Assembly: GCA_964617875.1 (NCBI GenBank)
Contig: CAZUAI010000022.1
Location: 6,104-70,103 of the forward strand
Reading direction: 5' to 3'
Source: CAZMVY01 sp964617875
GTDB taxonomy: Bacteria; Planctomycetota; Phycisphaerae; UBA1845; PWPN01
DNA length: 64,000 bases
Part shown: positions 51,232-60,051 of the stretch, piece after piece
Numbering within the stretch: position 1 is the first letter of the stretch
How the letters are laid out: each line of letters starts with the position of its first letter
Notes under the pieces: model-generated
The model's input: only the letters and a program-made list of their open reading frames with translations
Database searches by the model: none
Told to the model about the DNA's origin: nothing
Translations under genes and position numbers: made by a program

Positions 51232-54200
51232 TCACATGCAGGCCGCGGGCCGGTTCGGGCCGTTGAAGCAGCTCAGGAACACCGTGAAATCACTCAAATC
51301 CACGTTGCCGTCCCGGTTGAAGTCCATGTCCTCGCACCCTGCGGCGGCCGGCGGCCGGTTCGGACCGTTGAAACAGGCCTGGAACCGCAGGAAGTCGGCG
51401 CTGTCAACGTCGCCGTCCCCCTCCAGATCGCCCGGCACACCGCGTTCGTACGCGCCCATGTCCACGATCGGCGGTGTCCCCCTGCCCGTATCCGGCACAT
51501 TCAGATCGTTCTTGAATCGCGGGCTGCCGTCCACATCCGTGATCAGCCCGATGCCGTCGGCGGCGGTGTTGTCGCCCGAATCGACGCACGGCGAACCCGA
51601 CATCAGCCGCAGATCCTCGTCCCCCGTTCCCGGAACCTCGTCCGGCCCCGCAGCGTCCACGAATCGAGGATTCGCTGCCGTGTTGCCCAAGCCGGGAAAG
51701 CCGCCCTGAATGCAACTGTATGTCACCTCCGGCATGCCCCGGATCGCCGCCATGCTCGGCGCCGCGTTGCCCCAGAGGATGCAATTGGCCAGCGACAAAC
51801 CCGTCGCGGTCGGTTCCTCGACATACACGCCTCCGCCGGCACTCCCGGCCGAATTGGCGGCGAGCGTGCAATTCACGACGCGGGTTTCGTATTGCATGCT
51901 GGCCACGTACAGCGCCCCGCCCTCCGACGAAGCCGTATTCCCGGCGAACACGCCGTTGGCCATGGTCATCCCGCTCTCCGAACTCAGCACGCCGGCCCCC
52001 TGCCGGGCACTGTTCGCCAGAAAAACGCACGACACCAGATACGGCTGCCCGCCGTCGATAAGCATCGCCCCGCCGCCATACCCACCCGGCGTACCGTTGC
52101 CCGCAAACGTGCAGGAGTAGAGCGTCGCATCCGCCGCCTGGCCGAAGAAGCCGGCGCCGTTGCTCGCCCGGTTGCCCGTGAACGTGCAGCCGCCGAGCGT
52201 CGGGCTTCCCCCATCAACGTACATGCCCCCGCCCTGAAGACCACCCGCGTTCCAGGCAAACGAACACCCCATCAGGGTCGAACTGCTGCCGTTCACGTCG
52301 CAGAACCCGGCGCCCGTGCTTGCCGCATTGTTGATGACGTCGCAGTCGCTCAGCACGGGCGACGCCTGATCGTTGTAGACCGCTCCGCCCAGATCGGAGG
52401 CCGTATTGCCGTCGAACCTGCAGGCGGACAGGACCGGACTGCTGCCGCCCCAGTTGTACATCCCGCCTCCGGCGCCCGGGTTCTGGCCGGCGTGCGCGGC
52501 CGCATTGCCCGCAAAAACACACTTGTCGAGCGTAGGGCTCGCGTTGTTATTGAGCATGCCGCCGCCGAGATTGGCACGGTTCGCGACGAACTGCACCTCG
52601 ATCAGCGTCGGCGTGCCGCCCTTGTTGAACATGCCCCCGCCGCCCGCCGCAACGTTCGACCGGAACACACACCGGCGCACGACGGGGCTGCCCCCCACAT
52701 TGGTCATCCCCGCGCCCCGCGTGTCCGTCAGGCCGACCGGCGCATCGCTGGCGTTGCCGCCGCTCACCGTGAAGCCGTCCAGAACCGCGGAGACATCGGT
52801 GCCCCCGCCGTTGACCACGTGGTAGCTGTTCTCGGCATTGGAGCCCCCGGTTGCGTCATCCCCGGCAAGATCGCCGCTGAGCACGGTCTCGTTCGCGGCA
52901 ACGTCTCGCTGGCCGAGGTCCGTTTCGTCGCCGCGGAATCCGCCATAAACCGCCACACCGTTGACCAGTTGGAACGTGGCGGCCCGGTCGCCCCCGGGAC
53001 CGGCCGGCCGGTACGTGCCGCGCGCGACCCAGATCTCCGGAACGGCACCGCCGAACTGCCCCGCCGCCGCCAGAGCATCCTGAAGGCGTACGAATGCATT
53101 GGCCCAATCCAGGCCGTTGTTCGCGCCGCTGGCCGCACCATTTACATACAACCGAGGCGGCAAGGCCACCCCGTCCGATTCATACGCCCCCATGTCCACG
53201 ATCGGCGCCGGCCCCACGCCGGTGTCCGCCACATTCGGGGCATCCCTGAACCGCGCCCCACCGGCAAGATCCGTCGTGAGCCCCGCCGCAAGAGCAGCAC
53301 CGCTGTTGCCGGCGTCAATGCACCGCGACGACGGCAGCAGCGCAAGGTCGCCGTCATCGTCGTCCGCCGTGCCCCACTGGCCGTCGGCTCCGGCGCTCGG
53401 CGCCCGCACGAAGAGCGGATCGACGTCAACGTTGCCCGTACCCGCGTATCCTCCCTGCACGCACGAGTACGTGATGGCGGCCGCTCCCACGATCAGCTGG
53501 CCCGCCATGCCGTTGGCCCACAGGACGCAGTTCGCCGCCCACGCCTGCCCGTTCCCGCCGGACGACGAAAAGATCGCCGTACCCCCGCCGAAATAGCCGC
53601 TCGACCGATTCGCCGCCAGCGTGCAATTCGTCAGTCGCGTGACCGCGCCGTCCCAGTTGAAGACCGCCCCGCCCATGCGCAGCCCGGCGTTGTTGACGAA
53701 GACGCTGTTCGCCACATCGATCGCACTGTACTCCGCCCAGGTGCCGCCGCCGTCGATCTCCGCCGTATTCCCCGCGAAGATGCAACTTCGAACGACAGCA
53801 TTGCCGTTGCGGACGTGCAGGCCGCCGCCGTAGCGACAGAAGTTCTGAACGAATCGCGTCCGCGTCACGACAAGGCTGGCCCCGTCGCCGTAGACGCCGG
53901 CGCCGCGTCCCTCGCCCGCCGTGGCTTCCCGGGCCCTGTTGCGCTCAAACGAGCACGCATCCAGGCTCGGCGTACCGCCGGCCGCACAGAGACCGCCGCC
54001 GAACAACTCCGCGGAATTGTCCGCGAACGTGCAGCCCACGATCCGCAGGCTGCTGTTCGCGCTTCGCATACCGCCGCCTTCGGCCCAGGCGTCTCTGTTC
54101 TGGCCGTTCGCGCTGCCGTGCGCGATCATGAAACCGTCCAGCAGGGTCGATGAATCCACGCCAACCGCCGTCACGACGTGATAGCTGTTCTCGCCGTAGT

Positions 54201-55935
54201 TCGCGAAGCCCGGACCGTCGTCGCCGGCCAGGTCGCCGCTCAGCACCGTCACATGCGCCGCCGGGCTGCGGTCGGCAAGATTGTCCTCCACCCCGGCAAA
54301 GCCGCCGTAGACCTGCACGCCGTTCACCAGCGAGAAGGAGGTCGTCCGGTCGCCCGATCGGCCCGGCTTGTACGTGCCCTCCGCAACCCAGATCTCCTCC
54401 ACGGCCCCGCCCGCGGATCGCGCAAGGCTCAGCGCATCCTGCAGATCGTTGAAGGCGTCCGCCCAGCTCCGGCCGTTGTTCGCGCCGCTCGCATCCGCCT
54501 TCACATACACCCGCGCCGGCGGCGGCGGCGTGCCGATGCGGAACACCGCCGTCACGGACTTCCCCGCGTCCATCACAATCGACGACGGGTTTGCGAAGCC
54601 GCTGAGGTCCCCGGCCCAGTAGTCGAACTCATAACCCGGCGCGGCGACCGCGGTCAGTTGCACCGGCGTCCCGGCCGCATACGCGGCCTGGTCGGGCGAG
54701 CGAGACACCGAGCCTGCGCCGGCCGGGCTCGCCGCCGTAAGCAACGCATACTGTGGCGGCGGGATCTCCTCAAACTCGACCGTCACGCTCTTGTCGCCGT
54801 CCATCACCACCGAGTTCGTTGCGCTCGTCGCGGCATCGTCCTCCGTCCCCGTCCAGGCCTTGACGCGATAGCCCGGATCCGGCGTCGCCGTCAGAGCGAC
54901 GACCTCGCCGGCGCTGTACCGGCCGCCGGCCGGCGCGATCGTCCCGTGACCGCCCACGACGCTCGTCGTCAGCTGGTACGTCAACGGCACGACCGCGCGG
55001 AACCGGACGGTCACCGCCCGCGGCCCATCCACCGTCACCGTGTTCGTCTCCGCCGTGCTGCGATCGTCGTCCGTGCCCGTCCATGCATCGACCATCATGC
55101 CGAACCCGGGGAAAGCCCTGACGCTCAGCACGGTGCCCACGCAATAGCTGCCCCCGATCGGCTCGATGGTCCCGCCGGCGCCGTCCACACCGGCGGTCAC
55201 GGCGTACCGGGTGCAGGGAATCGGCTCAAACTCGACCGTGACCGTCTTGTTGTCCGTCATCACGACCGTGTTCGTGGTGCCCGTCGCGGCGTCATCCTGC
55301 GTCCCGATCCACGCCTTGACGCGGTGCCCCGCGCTCGGTACGGCCGTCAGCGTCACCGTGGTGCCGGGCGCGTAGTCCGGCGAATCGGGCGAGCGCGACA
55401 CGCTCCCCCCGTCCGCCGGCGTCGCCGTAACCGTCAGCGTGAATCGCGACGGATCCGGGATCTCGTAAAGCAGCGTGTCCCCTTCCACGAAGTCCTGCCC
55501 AAGCGTCGCGACAAGCGGCGGAATCGGCTGGCCGGAGGCGTAGCGTCCGCTGATCTCGGCCGACGTAGCCAGATCAGGGCCGATCGCGTCTTCCCTTGCA
55601 AACGGCTCCACCTGCAATTGCGTGCGGCGCACCTCGATCGTGGACACGAAGAACCGCACGAGCACATTGGCCGCGACGGGGCTCTTGCTGACCACCTGGA
55701 CCGTCAGCAGTCCGCCCACTTCCGGTACGCTCTGCCCCGTCGGCGGCGTGTCCGATGTCTCCGCGAAGACATCGGCGACCGATTGCGGCGTGGGCTTTTC
55801 GTCCGTCGCCCCCCCGCCGTCGCCGGGCAGACGCAGCCCGAGAACCTGGTCCAGCAGGTCGCTCGGCAGACCCGCGTCCACGACACATCCAACCAGCAAC
55901 GTCAGCGAAAGGCACGCCCACGCAACGAGTTTCAT
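51232..55935 (-). CDS. Giant beta-helix lipoprotein with InlB-like repeats and dockerin-like end
   Basis: A 1567-residue lipoprotein. Signal MKLVAWACLSLTLLVGC with lipobox Cys17. Residues 150-480 hold four related repeats (VTLTAVPSAGHRVKAWIGTQ, LSVRAFPGFGMMVDAWTGTD, VALTATPDPGYRVKAWTGTE, VQLTAVAAPGYEFDYWAGDL) like bacterial InlB/Flg_new repeats. Then come two long right-handed beta-helix regions, each introduced by a segment like NNGRSWADAFNDLQDALSLA or NNGLDWANAFVRLQDALAAA, with many GCTFADNSAELFGGG-type rungs. The end has two DGDVDSADFLRFQACFNGPN / DGNVDLSDFTVFLSCFNGPN motifs. The longer ORF start at 56022 is rejected because a lipoprotein signal begins at 55935. Probably surface-attached; adhesion or polysaccharide binding is inference. 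Confidence 0.85.
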   Translation of the reverse strand: MKLVAWACLSLTLLVGCVVDAGLPSDLLDQVLGLRLPGDGGGATDEKPTPQSVADVFAETSDTPPTGQSVPEVGGLLTVQVVSKSPVAANVLVRFFVSTIEVRRTQLQVEPFAREDAIGPDLATSAEISGRYASGQPIPPLVATLGQDFVEGDTLLYEIPDPSRFTLTVTATPADGGSVSRSPDSPDYAPGTTVTLTAVPSAGHRVKAWIGTQDDAATGTTNTVVMTDNKTVTVEFEPIPCTRYAVTAGVDGAGGTIEPIGGSYCVGTVLSVRAFPGFGMMVDAWTGTDDDRSTAETNTVTVDGPRAVTVRFRAVVPLTYQLTTSVVGGHGTIAPAGGRYSAGEVVALTATPDPGYRVKAWTGTEDDAATSATNSVVMDGDKSVTVEFEEIPPPQYALLTAASPAGAGSVSRSPDQAAYAAGTPVQLTAVAAPGYEFDYWAGDLSGFANPSSIVMDAGKSVTAVFRIGTPPPPARVYVKADASGANNGRSWADAFNDLQDALSLARSAGGAVEEIWVAEGTYKPGRSGDRTTSFSLVNGVQVYGGFAGVEDNLADRSPAAHVTVLSGDLAGDDGPGFANYGENSYHVVTAVGVDSSTLLDGFMIAHGSANGQNRDAWAEGGGMRSANSSLRIVGCTFADNSAELFGGGLCAAGGTPSLDACSFERNRAREATAGEGRGAGVYGDGASLVVTRTRFVQNFCRYGGGLHVRNGNAVVRSCIFAGNTAEIDGGGTWAEYSAIDVANSVFVNNAGLRMGGAVFNWDGAVTRLTNCTLAANRSSGYFGGGTAIFSSSGGNGQAWAANCVLWANGMAGQLIVGAAAITYSCVQGGYAGTGNVDVDPLFVRAPSAGADGQWGTADDDDGDLALLPSSRCIDAGNSGAALAAGLTTDLAGGARFRDAPNVADTGVGPAPIVDMGAYESDGVALPPRLYVNGAASGANNGLDWANAFVRLQDALAAAGQFGGAVPEIWVARGTYRPAGPGGDRAATFQLVNGVAVYGGFRGDETDLGQRDVAANETVLSGDLAGDDATGGSNAENSYHVVNGGGTDVSAVLDGFTVSGGNASDAPVGLTDTRGAGMTNVGGSPVVRRCVFRSNVAAGGGGMFNKGGTPTLIEVQFVANRANLGGGMLNNNASPTLDKCVFAGNAAAHAGQNPGAGGGMYNWGGSSPVLSACRFDGNTASDLGGAVYNDQASPVLSDCDVINNAASTGAGFCDVNGSSSTLMGCSFAWNAGGLQGGGMYVDGGSPTLGGCTFTGNRASNGAGFFGQAADATLYSCTFAGNGTPGGYGGGAMLIDGGQPYLVSCVFLANSARQGAGVLSSESGMTMANGVFAGNTASSEGGALYVASMQYETRVVNCTLAANSAGSAGGGVYVEEPTATGLSLANCILWGNAAPSMAAIRGMPEVTYSCIQGGFPGLGNTAANPRFVDAAGPDEVPGTGDEDLRLMSGSPCVDSGDNTAADGIGLITDVDGSPRFKNDLNVPDTGRGTPPIVDMGAYERGVPGDLEGDGDVDSADFLRFQACFNGPNRPPAAAGCEDMDFNRDGNVDLSDFTVFLSCFNGPNRPAACM

Positions 55936-56098
55936 CGCGTCAACCCCACGAAAAGAATGTCCGCCGGAGGGGATGTACCCCTGGACCACTCCCCTTCCCT
56001 CTAACGGTAACGGATAGACCACCCAAAGTCAAGGAAAACCTCTGTGATTCTCCGCTCCAACCCGCGTCCTGTACGAAACTTACGCACCTCGCGTCCGC

Positions 56099-56695
56099 TC
56101 AGGCCGGGTCGATCTGAATCGCCTTGGGCGTTGCCGGACACAGGTTCTGACACACCCCGCAGCCCACGCAGCCGTCCTCGCGAACACCCACCCGCCCGCT
56201 TTCCTCGATCCGGATCGCCGCCTCGCCGATCGGGCACCGTTCGACGCAGATCGTGCAATCCTGCTTCGACGTACGCAGGCAACGTTCATATCGGACGTGC
56301 GCCAGGCCCATGTGGACGTCGCTCCGCTCCACCAGCCGCTCGAGGGCCCCGCTCGGGCAGACCCGCGTGCATTCGAGGTTCTCGCACAGCACGCACGCCG
56401 CCAGGTCCGGATCGATATACGGCGTCCCGTTCTGCGACGTGTCGTCGCTCGTCAGACGGCGGATCGCATGCGCCGGGCAGATCTCGATGCAGTTGCCGCA
56501 GCGGTAGCACTTCTCGACAAACTGTTTCTCGGGCAAGGCGCCCGGCGGCCGCAGGTGCTCGCGCGGCATCAGGGCCGGCAGCCGCTCCTGAAGAAAGTCG
56601 GCCAGGGGGCTCAGCGCGCGCAGCAACCCGTGCTGGAAGAACTGCCGCCGATCCCGCGGTCGATCCGCCTCGTCGCCCTGATTCAACACGCCCAT
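56099..56695 (-). CDS. Four-cluster ferredoxin-type protein (NapG/MauM-like)
   Basis: A 198-residue iron-sulfur protein with four cysteine clusters: CYRCGNCIEICP, CVLCENLECTRVCP, CLRTSKQDCTICVERCP and CVGCGVCQNLCP, enough for four 4Fe-4S centres. The arrangement resembles NapG/MauM polyferredoxins that pass electrons to periplasmic reductases. The N-terminus is short and charged, with no Tat signal, unlike classical NapG. ATG at 56695 is preferred over the adjacent GTG. No reductase gene is nearby in the window; the IS inserted downstream of its start may have separated former neighbours (inference). The 306-bp gap 56699-57004 holds the palindromic repeat at 56919 and nothing else recognised. 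Confidence 0.85.
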   Translation of the reverse strand: MGVLNQGDEADRPRDRRQFFQHGLLRALSPLADFLQERLPALMPREHLRPPGALPEKQFVEKCYRCGNCIEICPAHAIRRLTSDDTSQNGTPYIDPDLAACVLCENLECTRVCPSGALERLVERSDVHMGLAHVRYERCLRTSKQDCTICVERCPIGEAAIRIEESGRVGVREDGCVGCGVCQNLCPATPKAIQIDPA

Positions 56696-56918
56696 CACCC
56701 GTGACCGCCCACCGCCTGCGTCAGATCATGCGCCCGAGCGCCGAACAGACTTGCACGGTTCTGTCATTGGTTACCAATGGCGCCAGGTCGTCGGACGGCC
56801 GGGTTTTCGCCACTGCTCACCATGACAGAATCACGCAAGGGCATTTAGCGTAGCAGGTCACGAACCACGACTCAACCCCGTCGTTGCATACGCCACCCAC
56901 GGCACCACAACCCATCAA

Positions 56919-56963
56919 CCCCCTCTCCCTCCCAGGGAGAGGGACGGGGTGAGGGTGACCGAT
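56919..56963. repeat. REP-like palindromic repeat left of the IS
   Basis: A 45-bp sequence containing the hairpin CCCTCTCCCT / AGGGAGAGGG and the tail CGGGGTGAGGGTGACCGAT. Its near-identical copy in reverse orientation is at 58348-58393. Sequences of the form CCCTCACCCC...CTCTCCC are common dispersed palindromes in many bacterial genomes. Confidence 0.7.
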
Positions 56964-57004
56964 TTCAACCGCGGACCGGCGAAGCGGATCGACCCTCCCC
57001 CGAC

Positions 57005-57025
57005 CCCCTTGCGCGTGTAGGTTTT
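57005..57025. repeat. Left terminal inverted repeat of the IS
   Basis: Perfect 21-bp inverted match to 58327-58347. The transposase stop codon lies at its inner edge. Confidence 0.9.
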
Positions 57026-58239
57026 TACGGCGGGACGTAGACGGTGTGGCTGAGATGGCTGGGCGGTCGGTCTGGCCAAGCGACGGCTACCAGTTCGGGC
57101 GCGATGGATAGTTGGCCGCAGGCGATGGCCATGCGGACGGTCAGGAGGCCCGTGACGAAGACGCTCAGCACCCGTCGTGGCGTCTTACCGGTGAGGAGTG
57201 GATTTCGGGGCGGGGATGCGGATGTGTCGGGTGGTGACGGTTTCGATGCGGAGGCCTCCGGCGACTGGTGGAAACTCGTTCCACCCAGGATGCTGAGGTG
57301 CCGCGAGATCGCCATAACCAGCCAGAGGACCGAAGCGCGGCCCGGGTCTTCCATCCGCGTGTTGTTCCAACGCAGGCCCCCGGTCTTGTCGTGCTTGAAA
57401 CCACGTTCGATCCAATTCCGAAGCCCGTACCAGCTTGCCTTGGCCTGCTCCGCAGGCAAGTCCGTAGCAATGATCCTTGGCTCGGTGCAGCCCTCCGACC
57501 AGCATGCCACGAGCGTGCAGGCAAGCTGGGCGGCGCTTCCGCGAAACAACGTACCCGTGCTGGCATATTGTTCTTCCGGCTTGTCCACCGACGTTTTGAG
57601 TGAACGATAGCTGACCGCATCGGCCAGCTTGAATTCCCCGGCCGTGGCGTTGATCCGCCAATAGGGATGCCAGCCCAGTTCCACAATGCACCGAAAGAGC
57701 CACTGGGCATAAAGTCCGCGATCCGCCAGCACGATCACCTTCATCTGCGACGGCACCGTTCCGCGGAGCGTCCGCAAGAGCCGAATCCAATGCGCCTTCC
57801 ACGAACCCTTGGCATCGGCCAGGAGGATCTTCCAGGCCACGGGGATGACCGTGCCGACCACGACCACACTGATGGCCAGAACGGTAAACCTTTGCCCCAG
57901 GGTCGTGGCATCCATGGCGATGGCCAGTTCACGGCTGGGCCCGCGGCGAAGCACCCAAGCCAGCAGGCCGGGGAAACAGGCTTCCACGTTCAGTTCGCGA
58001 CGGTGGCGACCTGTTTTGTCCTGCTTGCCGCAATAGAAGTCACGCAGACGTTCACGGACCGTCTGGTACTTCTGCCCCAGCCATTGGCTGAGACAGAAGG
58101 CCACACGACAGATCCCGCTGCTTTCGGCCAGAATCATCCCGATTGAGTATTGAGCCAGCATTCTGATCTGGGGCGCCGTAAGATCGGGCCAGACGCTGGC
58201 AAGTTCGGCCATCCATGCCGATAATGCCGCTGGTGGCAC
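57025..58239 (-). CDS. IS4-family DDE transposase
   Basis: A 404-residue transposase, intact. GTG start at 58239 with AAAGGAG 9 nt upstream. DDE residues are visible in context: AIAMDATTLGQRF (first Asp), VIVLADRGLYAQWLF (second Asp), and NWIERGFKHDKTGGL carrying the YREK-like Glu of IS4-type enzymes. The C-terminal 100 residues are Pro/Ser-rich. The gene fills the IS and its stop reaches the left terminal repeat. As all catalytic motifs are intact, the element may still be mobile. Confidence 0.92.
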   Translation of the reverse strand: MPPAALSAWMAELASVWPDLTAPQIRMLAQYSIGMILAESSGICRVAFCLSQWLGQKYQTVRERLRDFYCGKQDKTGRHRRELNVEACFPGLLAWVLRRGPSRELAIAMDATTLGQRFTVLAISVVVVGTVIPVAWKILLADAKGSWKAHWIRLLRTLRGTVPSQMKVIVLADRGLYAQWLFRCIVELGWHPYWRINATAGEFKLADAVSYRSLKTSVDKPEEQYASTGTLFRGSAAQLACTLVACWSEGCTEPRIIATDLPAEQAKASWYGLRNWIERGFKHDKTGGLRWNNTRMEDPGRASVLWLVMAISRHLSILGGTSFHQSPEASASKPSPPDTSASPPRNPLLTGKTPRRVLSVFVTGLLTVRMAIACGQLSIAPELVAVAWPDRPPSHLSHTVYVPP

Positions 58240-58326
58240 GTGAGGTGACTCCTTTCACCTGAACGTCCCTGTTCAACAACGTTCAATGATGCGGAGTCGC
58301 CCGCGTGTCCGCCACCCCTCCCCCAG

Positions 58327-58347
58327 AAAACCTACACGCGCAAGGGG
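58327..58347. repeat. Right terminal inverted repeat of the IS
   Basis: Perfect 21-bp inverted match to 57005-57025; the next base outward begins the REP-like palindrome. Confidence 0.9.
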
Positions 58348-58393
58348 ATCGGTCACCCTCACCCCGACCCTCTCCCTGGAATGGGAGAGGGGG
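58348..58393. repeat. REP-like palindromic repeat right of the IS
   Basis: A 46-bp inverted copy of 56919-56963 differing at a few positions in the hairpin loop and one arm. A partial further copy (GGTGACCCTCATCCC) follows at about 58396. Confidence 0.7.
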
Positions 58394-58501
58394 TTGGTGA
58401 CCCTCATCCCGTTCCTCGTTCTGAGAGAGAGGGTGCCTCTTGGAATCCCAAGGGCCAATCGGCGTCGTACGGGGGTCCGCTTTCACGGTGCGTTTCATCG
58501 C

Positions 58502-58531
58502 TTGACAGCGACCGTTGTTATCAGGTACGCT
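58502..58531 (+). promoter_or_regulatory. Promoter of the glycerol-phosphate operon leader
   Basis: TTGACA (58502-58507, perfect -35), 18-bp spacer, TACGCT (58526-58531). Transcription would begin near 58538. Confidence 0.55.
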
Positions 58532-58537
58532 ATGGGG

Positions 58538-58622
58538 TGTACGAAGGCGACGCAAGCAAACGTCGCCCGGTGGGCCAGAGAGCCAGAGAAAGGCCCCCGC
58601 GAATGCTCGCGGGGGCCTTTTT
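58538..58622 (+). promoter_or_regulatory. Structured leader: attenuator or small RNA
   Basis: The predicted transcript of about 85 nt holds a 7-bp perfect hairpin GGCGACG/CGTCGCC (58546-58567, loop CAAGCAAA), an AG-rich linker with repeated CAGAG, and then a 14-bp terminator. It ends 39 nt before the araM-like start. I do not recognise a known riboswitch class. Either conditional termination of the operon or an independent small RNA is possible. Confidence 0.5.
58589..58622 (+). terminator. Strong intrinsic terminator in the leader of the glycerol-phosphate operon
   Basis: A 14-bp perfect stem (58589-58602 with 58607-58620, GC core GGCCCCCGCGA) with a 4-nt loop and five Ts at 58618-58622. 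It lies downstream of a promoter and upstream of the operon, so it must be read through or bypassed. Confidence 0.85.
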
Positions 58623-58661
58623 GCGCGCGGCTCGCGATTGTCGTGAGGAGAAGCCCAGACC

Positions 58662-60026
58662 GTGGCCACGATACGCTCGAACCTGCCCGATCGGATAGCG
58701 GAGGCCCTTCGCATGGCAACCGACACACGCGAGGTGCGCCTTGGCGACGGCGTTCTGGCCGAGACGCCCGCCGTCTACCGCGGCTGCTTCGGCGACCGGC
58801 CGGCGATCGTCGTGGCCGACGTCCACACGTTCGAGGCCGCCGGGCGAACGGTCGTGGACGCGGTCGGTGCCGCGGGGATCGAAGCACGGCCGCCGTTCAT
58901 CTTTGATGAGGCGGACCTGCACGCCGAATGGGATCACCTGTTAACGCTTGAAGCGGCGATTCGGGCCGCCGGCGCAGTGCCGATCGCGGTCGGCTCGGGC
59001 ACGATCAACGACCTGACCAAGCTGGCCGCCCACCGGTGCGGGCTGCCGTATATGGTCGTTGCCACGGCGGCGTCGATGGACGGCTACACGGCGTACGGGG
59101 CGTCGGTTCTGTACGAGGGGTCGAAGGACACGTTTTCCTGCCCGGCGCCGACGGCGGTTGTCGCCGACACCGACGTGCTCGGCCGTGCCCCCGCGGAACT
59201 CAACGCGGCGGGCTACGGCGACCTCATCGCCAAGACCACGGCGGCGGCCGACTGGCTCCTGGCCGACGCCGTCGGGGCCGAGGCGATCGACAGGACGGCG
59301 TGGTCGATGGTGCAGGACCCGCTGCGTGAATGGCTTGCCGACGCGGACGGCGTTCGCCGTGGCCGCCGGGCGGCGCTCGCGGGTCTGATTGAAGGGCTGC
59401 TCATGGCCGGGTTCGCGATGCAGTGCAGCCGGTCGAGCCGCGCGGCCTCCGGGGCCGAACACCAGTTCAGCCACCTGTGGGACATGCAGCACCACCGGCA
59501 CAACGGGCGCGTTCCTCTGCACGGGTGCAAGGTGGGGATCGGAACGCTCGCGGTCACCGCGCTGTTCGAGGAACTGCTGGCGCGGGGGCTCGGCAGGGTG
59601 GATGTCGAGCGGGTCTGCGTCGCGTGGCCGGAGTGGGCGGTCGTCGAGCGACAGATACGCGAAACGTACGCCGATCCGGCGGTGCGCGCGACGGCCCTGC
59701 GCGAGAGCCGGGCGAAGTACATCGATCGCGCCTCGCTGGCACGGCGGCTCGGCCATCTTGTTGACGTCTGGGCCGAGTTGGCGCCGAAGCTCCATGAGCG
59801 GCTGATCCCCTCGGCCGAGTTGCGGCAGCGTCTCGTCGCCGCCGGCGCGCCGGCCGACCCCGGCGAGATCGGGATCGAACGGGAGCGGCTTCGCCGGAGT
59901 TTCGTCGAGGCGTGCCAGGTCCGGCGGCGGTACACGGTCCTCGACACGGCGTCGGAGACGGGTCTGCTGCCGACGTGTCTGGAGACACTGTTCGGCCCGC
60001 ACGGTCCGTGGGAGGGCGGATGCTGA
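58662..60026 (+). CDS. araM: sn-glycerol-1-phosphate dehydrogenase, AraM/EgsA family
   Basis: A 454-residue iron/zinc-type alcohol dehydrogenase of the G1PDH family that interconverts DHAP and sn-glycerol-1-phosphate, the archaeal-lipid stereoisomer. Seen: IPIAVGSGTINDLTKLAAHR (NAD site), MVVATAASMDGYTAYGASVL, GYGDLIAKTTAAADWLL (metal-ligand Asp), GAEHQFSHLWDM (metal-ligand His), and PLHGCKVGIGTLAVTALFEE (metal-ligand His). Start GTG at 58662 with GGAG 11 nt upstream. In Bacillus the related araM lies next to araL, a HAD phosphatase, and the same pair appears here. It is the first gene of the operon. Confidence 0.9.
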   Translation: MATIRSNLPDRIAEALRMATDTREVRLGDGVLAETPAVYRGCFGDRPAIVVADVHTFEAAGRTVVDAVGAAGIEARPPFIFDEADLHAEWDHLLTLEAAIRAAGAVPIAVGSGTINDLTKLAAHRCGLPYMVVATAASMDGYTAYGASVLYEGSKDTFSCPAPTAVVADTDVLGRAPAELNAAGYGDLIAKTTAAADWLLADAVGAEAIDRTAWSMVQDPLREWLADADGVRRGRRAALAGLIEGLLMAGFAMQCSRSSRAASGAEHQFSHLWDMQHHRHNGRVPLHGCKVGIGTLAVTALFEELLARGLGRVDVERVCVAWPEWAVVERQIRETYADPAVRATALRESRAKYIDRASLARRLGHLVDVWAELAPKLHERLIPSAELRQRLVAAGAPADPGEIGIERERLRRSFVEACQVRRRYTVLDTASETGLLPTCLETLFGPHGPWEGGC

Positions 60027-60051
60027 GGCGCGCGATCAAGCGGATGAAGAC

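Larger units (their letters stand above)
57005..58347. mobile_element. Complete IS4-like insertion sequence (1343 bp)
   Basis: Perfect 21-bp terminal inverted repeats at 57005-57025 and 58327-58347 (each beginning CCCCTTGCGCGTGTAGG at the outer end). They enclose a single intact transposase gene on the minus strand. No clear target-site duplication is visible. The right end abuts a REP-like palindrome directly; the left end lies 41 bp from its inverted partner. Confidence 0.88.

Noticed and set aside
50308..54153. A 1281-residue plus-strand ORF across fcl and the beta-helix gene
   Set aside because: It is antisense to two genes with clear domain signatures, and its Arg/His/Pro-rich composition is typical of a GC-rich shadow frame.
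57005..58347. Target-site duplication flanking the IS
   Set aside because: The 8-12 bases directly outside the two terminal repeats do not match.
58538..58622. A known riboswitch (c-di-GMP-I, fluoride, glycine) in the operon leader
   Set aside because: Only short fragments such as GACGCAA resemble c-di-GMP-I; the conserved cores of these classes are not present.
58286..58906. A plus-strand ORF across the leader and araM start
   Set aside because: It runs through a 14-bp terminator hairpin and the wrong frame of araM; no family motif. A leader peptide from the ATG at 58532 has no Shine-Dalgarno.
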